The position numbers were made by a program, and so were the translations under genes. The notes beneath the pieces are model-generated. The model was not told the DNA's origin. It did not search any database and saw only the letters and a list, made by a program, of their open reading frames with translations. Below, in pieces: positions 27,276 through 36,611 of a stretch of DNA of 64,000 nt (the stretch's first letter is position 1; each line of letters starts with the position of its first letter). The DNA comes from Dactylosporangium roseum (GTDB lineage: Bacteria > Actinomycetota > Actinomycetes > Mycobacteriales > Micromonosporaceae), in NCBI RefSeq assembly GCF_025264685.1, contig NZ_CP073721.1, positions 1,975,001 through 2,039,000 of the forward strand, given 5' to 3'.

Positions 27276-28130
27276 GTGCCGGACTTCGCGTCACCGGCCG
27301 CTGTGGCGGCGGCCCTGGCCGGCGCGGGCTACCTCGCCGACGAGGGGCTCGCGATGGCGGGCTTCCTCGCGCTGCGCCTGCACCGGCCGATCTTCCTTGA
27401 GGGGGACGCGGGCGTCGGCAAGACCGCCTTCGCGGCCGCCCTCGCGCAGGCCGCCGGCGTCGAGCTGATCCGCATGCAGTGTTACGAGGGGCTCGACGCG
27501 TCCCAGGCGCTCTACGACTGGGACTTCCCCCGGCAGGTGCTGCACCTGCGGGCGGTGGAGACGGCGGCGCACGGCGCGCTGTCCGCCGAGCAGCTCGAGG
27601 CCGGCCTCTACGACCGGCGGTTCCTCATCGCCCGGCCGCTGCTGCGGGCCGTCGAGCGGGCGCCGTGTGTCCTGCTGGTCGACGAGATCGACCGCGCCGA
27701 CGACGAGTTCGAGGCGTTCCTGCTGGAGATGCTCGCCGAGTCCGCGGTGACCGTGCCGGAGCTCGGGCGGATCACCGCGCCCGAGCCGCCGGTCGTGGTC
27801 GTGACCAGCAACCGCACGCGTGAGGTCCATGACGCGTTGAAGCGGCGCTGCCTGTACCACTGGGTCGGCCACCCCACCCCGGAGCGGGAGGCGGAGATCG
27901 TCCGGGTGCGGCTGCCCGGCGTCAGCGAGCGGCTGGCCCGCGAGGTGGCGGCAGCGACCGCCCGGCTGCGCACGCTCGACCTGGTCAAACCGCCGGGGGT
28001 CGCGGAGGCGATCGACTGGGCCGCGGCGCTCGGCGCGCTCGGCGCCGACGCGCCCGGCACCGAGACGCTCGGTGTCGTGCTGAAGGTCCGCGAGGACATC
28101 GACCTGGTGCGAGCGTCCGATGTCCTTTGA
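27276..28130 (+). CDS. coxD: CoxD-like AAA+ ATPase
   Basis: A 284-residue MoxR-type AAA+ ATPase. Walker A is EGDAGVGKTAF (about 48-58), Walker B VLLVDEIDRAD, sensor 1 VVVTSNRTRE. In Oligotropha, CoxD helps build the [CuSMoO2] site of CO dehydrogenase; here it may do the same or an analogous task for the form II enzyme. GTG 27276; it overlaps the VWA gene by 11 bases. Confidence 0.88.
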   Translation: MPDFASPAAVAAALAGAGYLADEGLAMAGFLALRLHRPIFLEGDAGVGKTAFAAALAQAAGVELIRMQCYEGLDASQALYDWDFPRQVLHLRAVETAAHGALSAEQLEAGLYDRRFLIARPLLRAVERAPCVLLVDEIDRADDEFEAFLLEMLAESAVTVPELGRITAPEPPVVVVTSNRTREVHDALKRRCLYHWVGHPTPEREAEIVRVRLPGVSERLAREVAAATARLRTLDLVKPPGVAEAIDWAAALGALGADAPGTETLGVVLKVREDIDLVRASDVL

Positions 28131-29157
28131 GGCCCCTCTCGATCGCCGCATCGCCTTCCTCTCGGCCCTCGACGAGGTGGGCGTCGAGCACGCCTACTGG
28201 GTCGGGCGGCTGATGCTGTGCGGCTCACCCGAGGACGTCGCCCGCTACGACGCCGCCGTCCTCGGCCGGATCCGCGACCCCGAGCCGCGGGGGAGCGCCT
28301 GGCAGGTCCGCCGGCTGCCCGAGCGGTCGCTGTTCCGGGCCACGATGCCGCCGTCGGTGCCGTCGGGCGACGGGGATCCGGCCCTGTCCGTGCGGGCGAG
28401 CGACGCCGAGGTGCTGCGCCACCGCGACTTCGCCACGCTGTCCACCGTGGAGCGTGCGGAGGCGGCACGGCTGCTGGCCCGGCTCGCGGGCGCGCACCCG
28501 CAGCGGCCCGGCCGCAGGTACCGTCCGGCCTCCACCGGTGCCGTCGACCACCGCCGCAGCGTTCGCGCGATGCTGCGGGCCGGCGGCGAGCCACGGCCCC
28601 TGCTGCGCCGGTCGCGCCGGCCCCGGCCCCGGCGGCTGGTGCTGCTGCTGGACGTGTCCGGCTCCATGTCGCCGTACGCCGACGCGCTGCTGCGCCTCGC
28701 GCACGCCTTCGTCCAGCACCGTCCACAGTGGACGTCCGTCTACGCGCTCGGCACCCGGCTGACAGCGCTCACCACCGCCCTGCGCACCCGCGACGCCGAG
28801 GCGGCGCTGCGCGAGGCGGGCCGGGTGATCCCCGACTGGCGCGGCGGCACCCGGCTCGCCGACACCGTGACCGCGTTCGTGCGCCGCGACGGGCACCGCG
28901 GCGTGGCCCGGCGCGCCGTGGTCGTGGTGTGCAGCGACGGCTGGGAGTGCGGGGATCCGGCACGGCTCGGCGCCGCTGTCGCTCACGTGCGCCGGCTCGC
29001 CGCCAAGACGATCTGGGTCAGCCCGCACGCCGGGCGGCCCGGCTTCACCCCGTCGGCGGCCGGGCTGGCCGCCGTGCTGCCGCACGTCGACGCCCTCGTG
29101 GCCGGGCATACAGTGGCGGCGATCGAAGCTCTGGTGGAGGAGATCCGCGATGCGTGA
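28120..29157 (+). CDS. coxE: CoxE-like VWA domain protein
   Basis: A 345-residue CoxE-family protein. The N-terminal half has the family region RRYRPASTGAVDHRRSVR; the C-terminal VWA domain starts with LLLDVSGSMSPYADALLRLAH (MIDAS D-x-S-x-S) and has ..WRGGTRLADTV.. and VVVCSDGWECGD. It is the partner of CoxD. It overlaps coxD by 11 bases and the next gene by eight. Confidence 0.88.
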   Translation: MSFEAPLDRRIAFLSALDEVGVEHAYWVGRLMLCGSPEDVARYDAAVLGRIRDPEPRGSAWQVRRLPERSLFRATMPPSVPSGDGDPALSVRASDAEVLRHRDFATLSTVERAEAARLLARLAGAHPQRPGRRYRPASTGAVDHRRSVRAMLRAGGEPRPLLRRSRRPRPRRLVLLLDVSGSMSPYADALLRLAHAFVQHRPQWTSVYALGTRLTALTTALRTRDAEAALREAGRVIPDWRGGTRLADTVTAFVRRDGHRGVARRAVVVVCSDGWECGDPARLGAAVAHVRRLAAKTIWVSPHAGRPGFTPSAAGLAAVLPHVDALVAGHTVAAIEALVEEIRDA

Positions 29158-30262
29158 GGTGTTGACCGAGCTCGTCGACTGGTGGCGCGGCGGCCGGCCG
29201 GTCGGCATGGCCACCGTCGTGCGGACCTGGCGCAGCTCGCCCCGCCCGGCCGGGGCCACCATGCTCGTCGGCCCGGACGGCACGGCCGTCGGCAGCGTCT
29301 CCGGCGGCTGCGTCGAGGGCGCGGTCTACGAGCTGTCGCGGGAGGTCGTCGAGACCGGGCAGCCGGTGGTCCAGCGGTACGGCGTGAGCGACGACGACGC
29401 GTTCGCCGTCGGCCTGACGTGCGGCGGCATCATCGAACTGCTTGTCGAGAAGGTGACCGCCGAGAGCTTCCCCGAGCTGGAGGCCGTGGCCCGCTCGATC
29501 GAGTCGCGCGACCCCGTCGCCGTGGTGTCGGTCGTGGAGGGCCCGGCCGACCGGATCGGCCGACGGCTCGTGGTCTGGCCGTCGTCGGTGAGCGGCTCGC
29601 TCGGCTCGCTCCGGCTCGACGCGGCGGCCACCGACGACGCGCGTGGCCTGCTCGCCGCCGGGCGCACCGGCACCCTGCACTACGGTCCCGACGGCGAGCG
29701 GCGCGGCGAGGGCCTGACGCTCTTCGTCGCCTCCTACGCCCCGCCGGCGCGGATGCTCGTGTTCGGGGCGATCGACTTCGCCGCCGCGGTGGCCCGCATC
29801 GGCACTTTCCTCGGGTACCACGTCACGGTCTGCGACGCCCGCCCGGTCTTCGCCACCGCGAAGCGCTTCCCAGGAGCCGACGAGGTGGTGGTGGAATGGC
29901 CGCACCGGTATCTCCGCGCCGAGCTGGACGCGGGCCGGGTCGACGAGCGCACGGTGGTCTGCGTGCTCACCCATGACCCGAAGTTCGACGTCCCCGTGCT
30001 GCGGGTGGCCCTGTCCGAGCGGTTCGCCTACGTGGGGGCGATGGGCTCCCGCCGCACCCACGACGACCGCCTGGCCCGCCTGCGCGAGGCCGGCGTGACG
30101 GAGAAGGAGCTGGCGCGCCTGTCCTCGCCGATCGGTCTGGACCTCGGCGCCCGGACCCCGGAGGAGACGGCGGTGAGCATCGCGGCCGAGATCATCGCCG
30201 GCCGCTGGGGCGGCGGGGGTGCCCGCCTGACCCAGACCGCGGGCCGCATCCACCACGACTAG
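29150..30262 (+). CDS. XdhC/CoxI family cofactor-insertion protein
   Basis: A 370-residue XdhC/CoxI protein (often called CoxF in cox operons). The XdhC_CoxI domain has GSVSGGCVEGAVYE and GLTCGGIIELLVE; the C-terminal Rossmann domain has RMLVFGAIDFAAAVARIG and YVGAMGSRRTHDDRLARL. It binds the molybdenum cofactor and delivers it to the large subunit. ATG 29150 overlaps coxE. Confidence 0.9.
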   Translation: MREVLTELVDWWRGGRPVGMATVVRTWRSSPRPAGATMLVGPDGTAVGSVSGGCVEGAVYELSREVVETGQPVVQRYGVSDDDAFAVGLTCGGIIELLVEKVTAESFPELEAVARSIESRDPVAVVSVVEGPADRIGRRLVVWPSSVSGSLGSLRLDAAATDDARGLLAAGRTGTLHYGPDGERRGEGLTLFVASYAPPARMLVFGAIDFAAAVARIGTFLGYHVTVCDARPVFATAKRFPGADEVVVEWPHRYLRAELDAGRVDERTVVCVLTHDPKFDVPVLRVALSERFAYVGAMGSRRTHDDRLARLREAGVTEKELARLSSPIGLDLGARTPEETAVSIAAEIIAGRWGGGGARLTQTAGRIHHD

Positions 30263-30284
30263 GACCGCGCCTCCCCGATGCGTC

Positions 30285-30354
30285 GATCTTGCAGTTGTGG
30301 TGCCGTGAAACTCCCAGCTCGTCCGGGTTTGTCAGGCACCACAACTGCAAGATC
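30285..30354 (+). repeat. Palindromic element family A, copy 3
   Basis: Perfect 20-bp arms, the same as copy 2, around a 30-base loop (..CTCCCAGCTCGTCCGGGTTT..) in the same orientation as copy 2. It divides the cox operon: maturation genes before, structural genes after. It could lower read-through or stabilise the upstream mRNA end. Confidence 0.85.
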
Positions 30355-30474
30355 GGCGCTGTCTGGCCAGCAGAGGGTTGCGCGGATCACTCCTCCTGCG
30401 TTCTGCTGATCAGGCAGTGGCCCGTGTGCGTCCGCCGCGTGACGGGCCAGTCGGCACGCCCCGCGGGAGGCACC

Positions 30475-31005
30475 ATGTCCTCTTCCAACCGGTCTCGGGT
30501 CACGATCGACGTCGACGGCACGCGATACGTCGACGACGTCGAGCCCCGCACGCTTCTGGTCCACCATCTCCGTGAGCATCTCGGCAAGGTCGGCACGGTC
30601 GTCGGCTGCGACACCAGCAACTGCGGCGCCTGCACGGTGCTCATGGGCGGTCCGGACCAGCCGCAGCGGTCCGTCAAGAGCTGCTCCGTCCTGGCCGTGC
30701 AGGCCGACGGCACCGGCGTCACCACCGTCGAAGGGCTCGCCGGGCCGAACGGCGAGCTGCACGCCGTACAGCAGGCGTTCCATGAACTGCACGCGTTGCA
30801 GTGCGGGTTCTGCACGCCCGGCATGATCATGTCCGCGGTCGACCTGCTGCGCGACAACCCCGACCCCACCGAGGAGGAGGTCCGGGAGGGTCTGTCGGGC
30901 AACCTCTGCCGGTGCACGGGCTACCAGAACATCGTCCGCGCCGTGCGGTCCGCCGCCGCGTCCCTGCGGGCCCAGGCCGAGACGACCATGGAGGTTGCCG
31001 CATGA
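30475..31005 (+). CDS. coxS: Cox-type dehydrogenase small subunit, [2Fe-2S] protein
   Basis: A 176-residue iron-sulfur subunit. Plant-type cluster Cys45, Cys50, Cys53 and Cys70 (GCDTSNCGAC..) and the second cluster Cys110, Cys113, Cys145, Cys147 (CGFCTPGM; CRCTGY) are intact. It passes electrons from the molybdenum site to FAD. ATG 30475 follows GGGAGG with ideal spacing; the stop overlaps coxL (ATGA). Confidence 0.95.
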   Translation: MSSSNRSRVTIDVDGTRYVDDVEPRTLLVHHLREHLGKVGTVVGCDTSNCGACTVLMGGPDQPQRSVKSCSVLAVQADGTGVTTVEGLAGPNGELHAVQQAFHELHALQCGFCTPGMIMSAVDLLRDNPDPTEEEVREGLSGNLCRCTGYQNIVRAVRSAAASLRAQAETTMEVAA

Positions 31006-33374
31006 CCGCCGGGACCGAGCCCGAGGTCGGCAACGCGCGCAAACGCAAGGAGGACGCCCGGCTGATCACCGGACGGACCCGCTGGACCGACAACATCACG
31101 CTGCCCGGCATGCTGCACCTGGCCATCCTGCGCAGCCCGCACGCACACGCCCGGATCGTCGGCGTCGACGTCTCCGCCGCCCTGCGCGAGCCCAACGTCG
31201 TCGCCGCGTTCTCCGGCGCCGACGTGGCCGACGTCCAGGGCAGCCTGCCCTGCGCCTGGCCGGTCACCGAGGACATCGTCCACCCGGTGCGCCCGCCGCT
31301 CGCCGTCGACGCGGTGCGGCACCACGGCGAGGCGGTGGCCGTCATCGTGGCCCGCGACCGCAACAGCGCCGTCGACGCGCTCGACGCGATCGAGGTCACC
31401 TACGAGCCGCTGCCCGCGGTCCTCGACCTCGCCGCGGCGGCCGAGGACGGCGCCGACCTGGTCCACCCCGACAAGGGCACCAACCGGTCGTACACCTGGA
31501 TCTTCGACTCCGCCGACGCCGGCACGGGCGGCAGCGTCGCGGACGCGGAGGCCGAGGTGACCGTCCACCGGCGCTACGTCCAGCAGCGGCTCATCCCCGC
31601 CTTCATGGAGCCGCGCAGCGTGGTCGTCGACCCGGGCGCGGGGGAATACACGATCTGGTCGGCCACCCAGATCCCGCACATCCTGCGGGTGTTCTACGCG
31701 CTGCTCACCGGCGTGCCGGAGCACAAGATCCGGGTCATCGCGCCCGACGTGGGCGGCGGGTTCGGCGGCAAGCTCCAGGTCACGCCCGAGGAGATGATCG
31801 CCTTCCTCGCCGCGCGGCGGGTCGGCAAGCCGGTGAAGTACACGGAGACCCGCGGCGACTCGATGCTGTCGGCGCACCACGGCCGCGACCAGATCCAGGA
31901 CATCACCCTCACCGCGAAGCGCGACGGCACGCTGACCGGCATCCACGTGAAGCTGCTCGCCAACATGGGCGCCTACCTCGGCCTCGTCGGCCCTGGCGTG
32001 CCGATCCTGGGCGCGTTCATGTTCAACTCCATCTACAAGGTGCGGGCGTACCGCTTCGAGTGCGTCGGGGTGTTCACGAACACGACGATCACCGACGCGT
32101 ACCGCGGTGCCGGCCGGCCCGAGGCGACCTACGCGATCGAGCGGGCGATGGACGAGCTCGCCGTCGAGCTCGGGATGGACCCGATCGAGCTGCGCCGCCA
32201 CAACTGGATCAAGGCCGAGGAGTTCCCGTACACCACCGTCGCCGGACTGGTCTACGACTCCGGCGACTACGACAAGGCCACCGACAAGGCCCTGGAGCTC
32301 TTCGACTACGCCGGGCTGCGCGCCGAGCAGCGGCGCCGTCGCGACTCCCGCGACCCCGTCCAGCTCGGCATCGGCGTGTCGACCTACACGGAGATGTGCG
32401 GCCTCGCTCCCTCGCGGATCCTGGGCGCGCTGCGGTACGCCGCGGGCGGCTGGGAGAGCGCGTCGGTGCGGGTCCTGCCGACGGGCAAGGTCGAGGTCGT
32501 CACCGGCACCAGCCCGCACGGCCAGGGCCACGTCACGGCATGGAGCCAGATCGTCGCCGACGAGCTGGGCGTCGCCTTCGAGGACGTCGAGGTTCTCCAC
32601 GGCGACACGCGCACGTCGCACAAGGGCCTGGACACGTACGGGTCGCGCTCGCTCGCGGTCGGCGGCGTCGCCCTCGTCGAGGCCTGCCGGAAGGTCCGCG
32701 ACAAGGCCCGCGTCGTCGCCGCGCACATGCTCGAGTGCAGCCCCGACGACCTGGAGTTCACCGGCGGCGCGTTCCGCGTCAGAGGTACACCTGATGCCAC
32801 GAAGACGGTCGCGGACGCCGCGTTCGCCGTGTTCGCCGCCCACGACCTGCCCGACGGGGTCGAGGCGACGCTCGACGCCGACGCGACCTTCGACCCGCAG
32901 ACGTTCTCCTTCCCGCACGGCACCCACCTGTGCGCCACGCTCGTGGACACCCGGACCGGGCAGGTCACCATCGACCGCTACGTCGCTGTGGACGACGTCG
33001 GCAAGGTCGTCAACCCGCTGATCGTCGAGGGCCAGGTGCACGGCGGCGTCGCGCAGGGCATCGCGCAGGCGCTGTACGAGGAGGCCGTCTACGACACCTC
33101 CGGCACCCTGCTGACGGGGTCGTTCGTGGAGTACACCATCCCGAGCGCCGCCGACCTGCCGACGATCGTCACCGCCCGTACCGAGACGCCGGCGACCTCC
33201 AACCCGCTCGGGGTGAAGGGCGTCGGCGAGGCCGGCGCGATCGCGGCGACGCCGGCCGTGGTCAACGCGATCGTCGACGCGCTGCGCCCGTTCGGCGTCG
33301 ACGACGTGCCCATGCCGTGCACACCCGAGCGGGTGTGGCGGGCCGTCCGCTCGCAGTCCGGAGGTGCGGCATGA
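31002..33374 (+). CDS. Molybdenum hydroxylase large subunit, CoxL form II
   Basis: A 790-residue aerobic CO dehydrogenase-family large subunit. GGGFGGK (about 251-257) and the catalytic Glu in GVGEAGAIA (about 742) are present. The active-site loop reads AYRGAGR (366-372), the form II signature; true CO dehydrogenases (form I) have AYXCSFR with the Cu-binding Cys. So oxidation of CO should not be assumed; another aldehyde, purine or nicotinate-like substrate is as likely. It overlaps coxS and coxM by four bases each. Confidence 0.93.
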   Translation: MTAGTEPEVGNARKRKEDARLITGRTRWTDNITLPGMLHLAILRSPHAHARIVGVDVSAALREPNVVAAFSGADVADVQGSLPCAWPVTEDIVHPVRPPLAVDAVRHHGEAVAVIVARDRNSAVDALDAIEVTYEPLPAVLDLAAAAEDGADLVHPDKGTNRSYTWIFDSADAGTGGSVADAEAEVTVHRRYVQQRLIPAFMEPRSVVVDPGAGEYTIWSATQIPHILRVFYALLTGVPEHKIRVIAPDVGGGFGGKLQVTPEEMIAFLAARRVGKPVKYTETRGDSMLSAHHGRDQIQDITLTAKRDGTLTGIHVKLLANMGAYLGLVGPGVPILGAFMFNSIYKVRAYRFECVGVFTNTTITDAYRGAGRPEATYAIERAMDELAVELGMDPIELRRHNWIKAEEFPYTTVAGLVYDSGDYDKATDKALELFDYAGLRAEQRRRRDSRDPVQLGIGVSTYTEMCGLAPSRILGALRYAAGGWESASVRVLPTGKVEVVTGTSPHGQGHVTAWSQIVADELGVAFEDVEVLHGDTRTSHKGLDTYGSRSLAVGGVALVEACRKVRDKARVVAAHMLECSPDDLEFTGGAFRVRGTPDATKTVADAAFAVFAAHDLPDGVEATLDADATFDPQTFSFPHGTHLCATLVDTRTGQVTIDRYVAVDDVGKVVNPLIVEGQVHGGVAQGIAQALYEEAVYDTSGTLLTGSFVEYTIPSAADLPTIVTARTETPATSNPLGVKGVGEAGAIAATPAVVNAIVDALRPFGVDDVPMPCTPERVWRAVRSQSGGAA

Positions 33375-34225
33375 TCCCGGTCGCGTTCGACTACGTCCGT
33401 CCCTCCACCCTGGAGGACGCCGTCGCCGCACTCTCGTCGGCCGCCGACGAGGCGAAGATCCTGGCCGGCGGCCAGAGCCTGCTGCCGGTGCTGCGGCTGC
33501 GGCTCGCCGCACCGGCCCTGCTGGTCGACCTGGCCGGCCTGCCCGGCCTGACGGGCACCCGGCTCGACGGCGACGCCCTCGTCATCGGCGCCATGACCAC
33601 CCACGCGGCGGTGGCCTCGTCGCCGCTGGTCCGGCAGCACGCCCCGCTGCTCGCCGCCGCGGCCGGCACGGTCGGGGACCGCCAGGTGCGCCACCGCGGC
33701 ACCCTCGGCGGATCCCTCGCCCACGCCGACCCGGCAGCCGACCTGCCGGCGGTCGCCGCGGCCCTCGAAGCGGTCTACGTGGTGCAGGGCCCCGGCGGCC
33801 GGCGGGAGATCGCCGCGGGCGACTTCTCGGTCGACCTGTTCACGACGGCGCTGTCGCCCGACGAGGTACTGGTCGAGGTACGTCTCCCGTCGACCGCCGG
33901 CTGGGCCACCCACTACGAGAAGTTCCACCGGACGGCGCAGGCCTGGGCTATCGTCGGGGTGGCCGTCGCCGTGTCGCGGTCCGGCGAGACGATCGGCGAG
34001 GCGCGGGTGGCCTTGACCAACATGGGTCCGGTGCCGCACCGCGCCCGGGCCGTGGAGTCCGCCCTGGCCGGTGCCCCGGCCGTCGCGGAGGCCGTCGCGG
34101 AGGCGTGCGCTGGCGTCGCGGCGGACACCGCTGCGGTGGACGACCTGTCGGCGTCGGCGGATTATCGTCGGGAGTTGGCCCGGGTGCTCACCACGCGGGC
34201 CGTGTGCCGAGCGCTGGGGGTCTGA
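33371..34225 (+). CDS. coxM: Cox-type dehydrogenase medium subunit, FAD-binding
   Basis: A 284-residue flavoprotein subunit. FAD-binding motifs are AGGQSLLPVL (32-41) and TLGGSLAHADPAAD (near 118-131); the C-terminal CO-dehydrogenase flavoprotein domain follows. It takes electrons from CoxS. ATG 33371 overlaps the coxL stop. Confidence 0.94.
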   Translation: MIPVAFDYVRPSTLEDAVAALSSAADEAKILAGGQSLLPVLRLRLAAPALLVDLAGLPGLTGTRLDGDALVIGAMTTHAAVASSPLVRQHAPLLAAAAGTVGDRQVRHRGTLGGSLAHADPAADLPAVAAALEAVYVVQGPGGRREIAAGDFSVDLFTTALSPDEVLVEVRLPSTAGWATHYEKFHRTAQAWAIVGVAVAVSRSGETIGEARVALTNMGPVPHRARAVESALAGAPAVAEAVAEACAGVAADTAAVDDLSASADYRRELARVLTTRAVCRALGV

Positions 34226-34230
34226 CGATC

Positions 34231-35160
34231 GTGTTACTGGAACACAGCTTCACCGTCCCCGTTCCCGTCGAGCAGGCGTGGAACGTGCTGCTCGACATCG
34301 AACGGGTGGCGCCGTGCCTGCCCGGAGCCACCCTGACGTCGGTGGAGGGGGAGCGCTTCACCGGAACGGTGAAGGTCAAACTGGGCCCGGTCAGCCTGAC
34401 GTTCAAGGGTTCGGGCCGCTTCGTCGAGCGGGACGAGGCGGCCCGCCGTGTCCAGTTGACCGCCTCGGGCGTCGACGCCCGCGGCGGCGGGACGGCAGCG
34501 GCCAAGGTGACGGCGTCGCTGCACGAGACCGGCGACGAGACCCGAGTCGAGGTCACCACGGACCTCGACATCACCGGCAAGGCAGCCCAGTTCGGCCGCG
34601 GCCTGATCGGCGACGTCAGCGGCAAGCTGATCGGCCAGTTCGCCGCCTGCCTGGCGGAGAAGCTCGCGGCCGCCGAGCCCGCACCCCCAGCGGCACCTCC
34701 TGCCGCAGCGACACCTGCCGCGTCCCAGGCCGCGCCTGTTACGGCTGGGTCCCAGGCCGTGCCTGCTACGGCTGCGTCGCCGGCCGCTGCCGCGCCTGCC
34801 ACTGCCCTGCCTGTTGCGGCGGACCCGGCCGCTGCCGCGCCTGCTGCGGCTGCCGTGGCTGGTCCGGCTGCCGTGCGGGCTGAGGCGGGTGCCGCTCCGG
34901 CAGCCGAGGTGGGTGCGGCAGCCGCCGCCGGGGCGGGAGCGTCGGCCAGTGGGGCGGGCGGCCCGACCGTCGGACCGGGTGCGCCGTCCGTGTCGACACA
35001 GGCCCCGGTCGCACCGGTCCATCCGGAGGCGGAGCCGATCGACCTGCTGGCCGTGACCGGCGTCGGCAACGCCGTCCGCCGCGCCGTCCCCTATGTGTTG
35101 ACGGCCGCGGCGAGCTTCGCCGTGGTGCTGGGCATCATCTGGTGGATCAAGCGCCGCTGA
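34231..35160 (+). CDS. coxG: CoxG-like SRPBCC protein with Ala-rich linker and membrane anchor
   Basis: A 309-residue protein. Residues 1-145 are an SRPBCC (CoxG) domain: ..FTVPVPVEQAWNVLLDIERV.., CLPGATLTSVEG and FKGSGRFVERDE. A 110-residue Ala/Pro/Gly linker follows, then one transmembrane helix (AVPYVLTAAASFAVVLGIIW) and WIKRR. CoxG is known to tether CO dehydrogenase to the membrane, and this layout fits. GTG 34231 lies five bases after coxM. Confidence 0.88.
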   Translation: MLLEHSFTVPVPVEQAWNVLLDIERVAPCLPGATLTSVEGERFTGTVKVKLGPVSLTFKGSGRFVERDEAARRVQLTASGVDARGGGTAAAKVTASLHETGDETRVEVTTDLDITGKAAQFGRGLIGDVSGKLIGQFAACLAEKLAAAEPAPPAAPPAAATPAASQAAPVTAGSQAVPATAASPAAAAPATALPVAADPAAAAPAAAAVAGPAAVRAEAGAAPAAEVGAAAAAGAGASASGAGGPTVGPGAPSVSTQAPVAPVHPEAEPIDLLAVTGVGNAVRRAVPYVLTAAASFAVVLGIIWWIKRR

Positions 35161-35212
35161 CCTCCATGATCACGGATACTGGCCGTGGTCGGGCGGGTCG
35201 GCCACCATCGTC

Positions 35213-35264
35213 ATGAGCGTGGAGCGTTTTTGCATCTCTGGGTGCAAAAACGCTCCACGCTCAT
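35213..35264. repeat. Perfect 22-bp inverted repeat between convergent genes
   Basis: Left arm 35213-35234 (starting ATGAGCGTGGAGCG and ending TTTTTGCA) and right arm 35243-35264 are exact reverse complements around an 8-base loop, TCTCTGGG. It stands between coxG and the methyltransferase gene and could terminate both transcripts. The inner arm sequence recurs in the hairpin at 16971-17022. Confidence 0.85.
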
Positions 35265-35353
35265 AAGATGGTCGCTCCGGTGCCGTGCGCTTCGGCCGGT
35301 GCTTGAGCATGATCGCGGCAAGTTCACGATCGCGTGCGCTGAACCCCGCCGGG

Positions 35354-35994
35354 TCACCAGCGTGCCAGGCGCACGAACCACCGGTCCGCCTCCGTCCACG
35401 TCTCGACCAGCCGCAGCGCGGCGGTGTCGGCGAGTCGCGCGACGTCGTCGACCGCTACGAACGCCCAGCCGAACCGCTCACTGATTCGGTCGCCGTCGTC
35501 GAGGACCACCTCACCCTGCCAGGTGCGGGATCCGGGCGGGTCGACCTCGACGAGCAGCGTGCCGTCCCCGGCGACCAGGTGCCGGCAGCGGTCCAGGAGC
35601 CGGACCGGGTCGCCGCCGATGCCGATGTTGCCGTCAGCGAGCACCGCGGTCGTCCAGCGCCCCTCGCCGGGTAACTGCTCGAACAGCGAGCCGTGGACGG
35701 CGGGAGCGCCGCGCAGCCGTGCGTACCGTATCGCCTGCGCACTCACGTCGACGCCGAGCGCCCGCCGGCCGGCCGCGACGAGCGCGCCGGTGATCCGGCC
35801 GGGCCGCAGCCCAGGTCGATGGTGTCGGCGCCGCACCGGTCGAGGAGCCCGTTGTCGCCGGGGCGCAGCTCGCCGTACCACGCGGCGTCGATCCGCCGCA
35901 GCGGCCGCCCGGCCCGGTCCAGCAGCCGCAGCCCGGCCCGTTCGCCGCGGGCCGCCCGGCGCAGCGCCGCCCCGAACACGCCGGCGGCGCTCAC
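35354..35994 (-). pseudogene. SAM-dependent methyltransferase, frameshifted
   Basis: From GTG 35992-35994 one frame gives the N-terminus (..LLDRAGRPLRRIDAAWYGEL..) up to motif I, DLGCGP; the rest (GRITGALVAAGRRALGVDVS.. to ..DRWFVRLARW) is in another frame. Adding one G in the GGCCCGGCCGG run at about 35796-35803 restores DLGCGPGRITGALV, the normal SAM-binding loop. So the gene has a single-base deletion or a sequencing error. The GTG overlaps the stop of the DUF2064 gene (GTGA), showing the gene was part of the operon. Confidence 0.8.
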
Positions 35995-36611
35995 CGGATT
36001 CCCGCCAGTGCGGCCGCGAACCGGCTGCCCGGTGCCCGTTCGGCGGCGGCCTCCGCGTCGGCCCACGTGTCGACGTCGCGCAGGACCGGCAGCCGGGCGA
36101 TGGTGAGCCCGAGGTCCCGCAGTGCCTGTTCGGTTCGCGTCCCGGTCTCCGCGGTCGACATCGGCACGTCCCGCAGCACGCGGGCGGCGTCCGGGTCGCG
36201 CAGCCCGAGGCCCCACCAGCCGCCGTCCTCGGCGTGGCCGAGCACCGCGTCGGCGCTGTCCAGCCCGTCGGCAGCCGCGGCGACGAGGTCCGCGGTCAAC
36301 TGCGGGGTGTCCATCCCGACCAGGACGCTGGCCGTGCCCGGCAGCGCGGTGTCGGCGAAGGCGTTGGCGAGGCGGGCGGCGAACCCGTCGCCGCGCTGCT
36401 CGACGTGGTGCCAGCCGACCGGTACCGTCGACTGTCCACTGAGGACCAGTGCCCGCCGCGCGGCCGGCGCGGCGTCGAGTGTCTCGACGGTGTCGGCGAG
36501 CGCGGCGGCGGCGAGGCCGGCGGCCTGCTCCGGCGTGCACGGCGGGCACAGCCGCGTCTTGACCCGCCCCGGCACGGGCGCCTTGGCGATCAGGAGCAGT
36601 TGCGCGTTCAT
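35991..36611 (-). CDS. DUF2064 glycosyltransferase-A-like protein
   Basis: A 206-residue TIGR04282-type protein: it starts QLLLIAKAPVPGRVKTRLCP and has VLVGMDTPQLTADLV and GHAEDGGWWGLGLR, the nucleotide-sugar/metal-binding region. The family has a GT-A fold; its substrate is not known. It lies between the GT2 and methyltransferase genes with four-base overlaps on both sides, a conserved arrangement in actinobacteria as far as I recall. Confidence 0.87.
   Translation of the reverse strand: MNAQLLLIAKAPVPGRVKTRLCPPCTPEQAAGLAAAALADTVETLDAAPAARRALVLSGQSTVPVGWHHVEQRGDGFAARLANAFADTALPGTASVLVGMDTPQLTADLVAAAADGLDSADAVLGHAEDGGWWGLGLRDPDAARVLRDVPMSTAETGTRTEQALRDLGLTIARLPVLRDVDTWADAEAAAERAPGSRFAAALAGIR

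Noticed and set aside
31002-33374. Calling the enzyme a CO dehydrogenase
   Set aside because: The AYRGAGR loop is form II, without the Cu-binding Cys of proven CO dehydrogenases.
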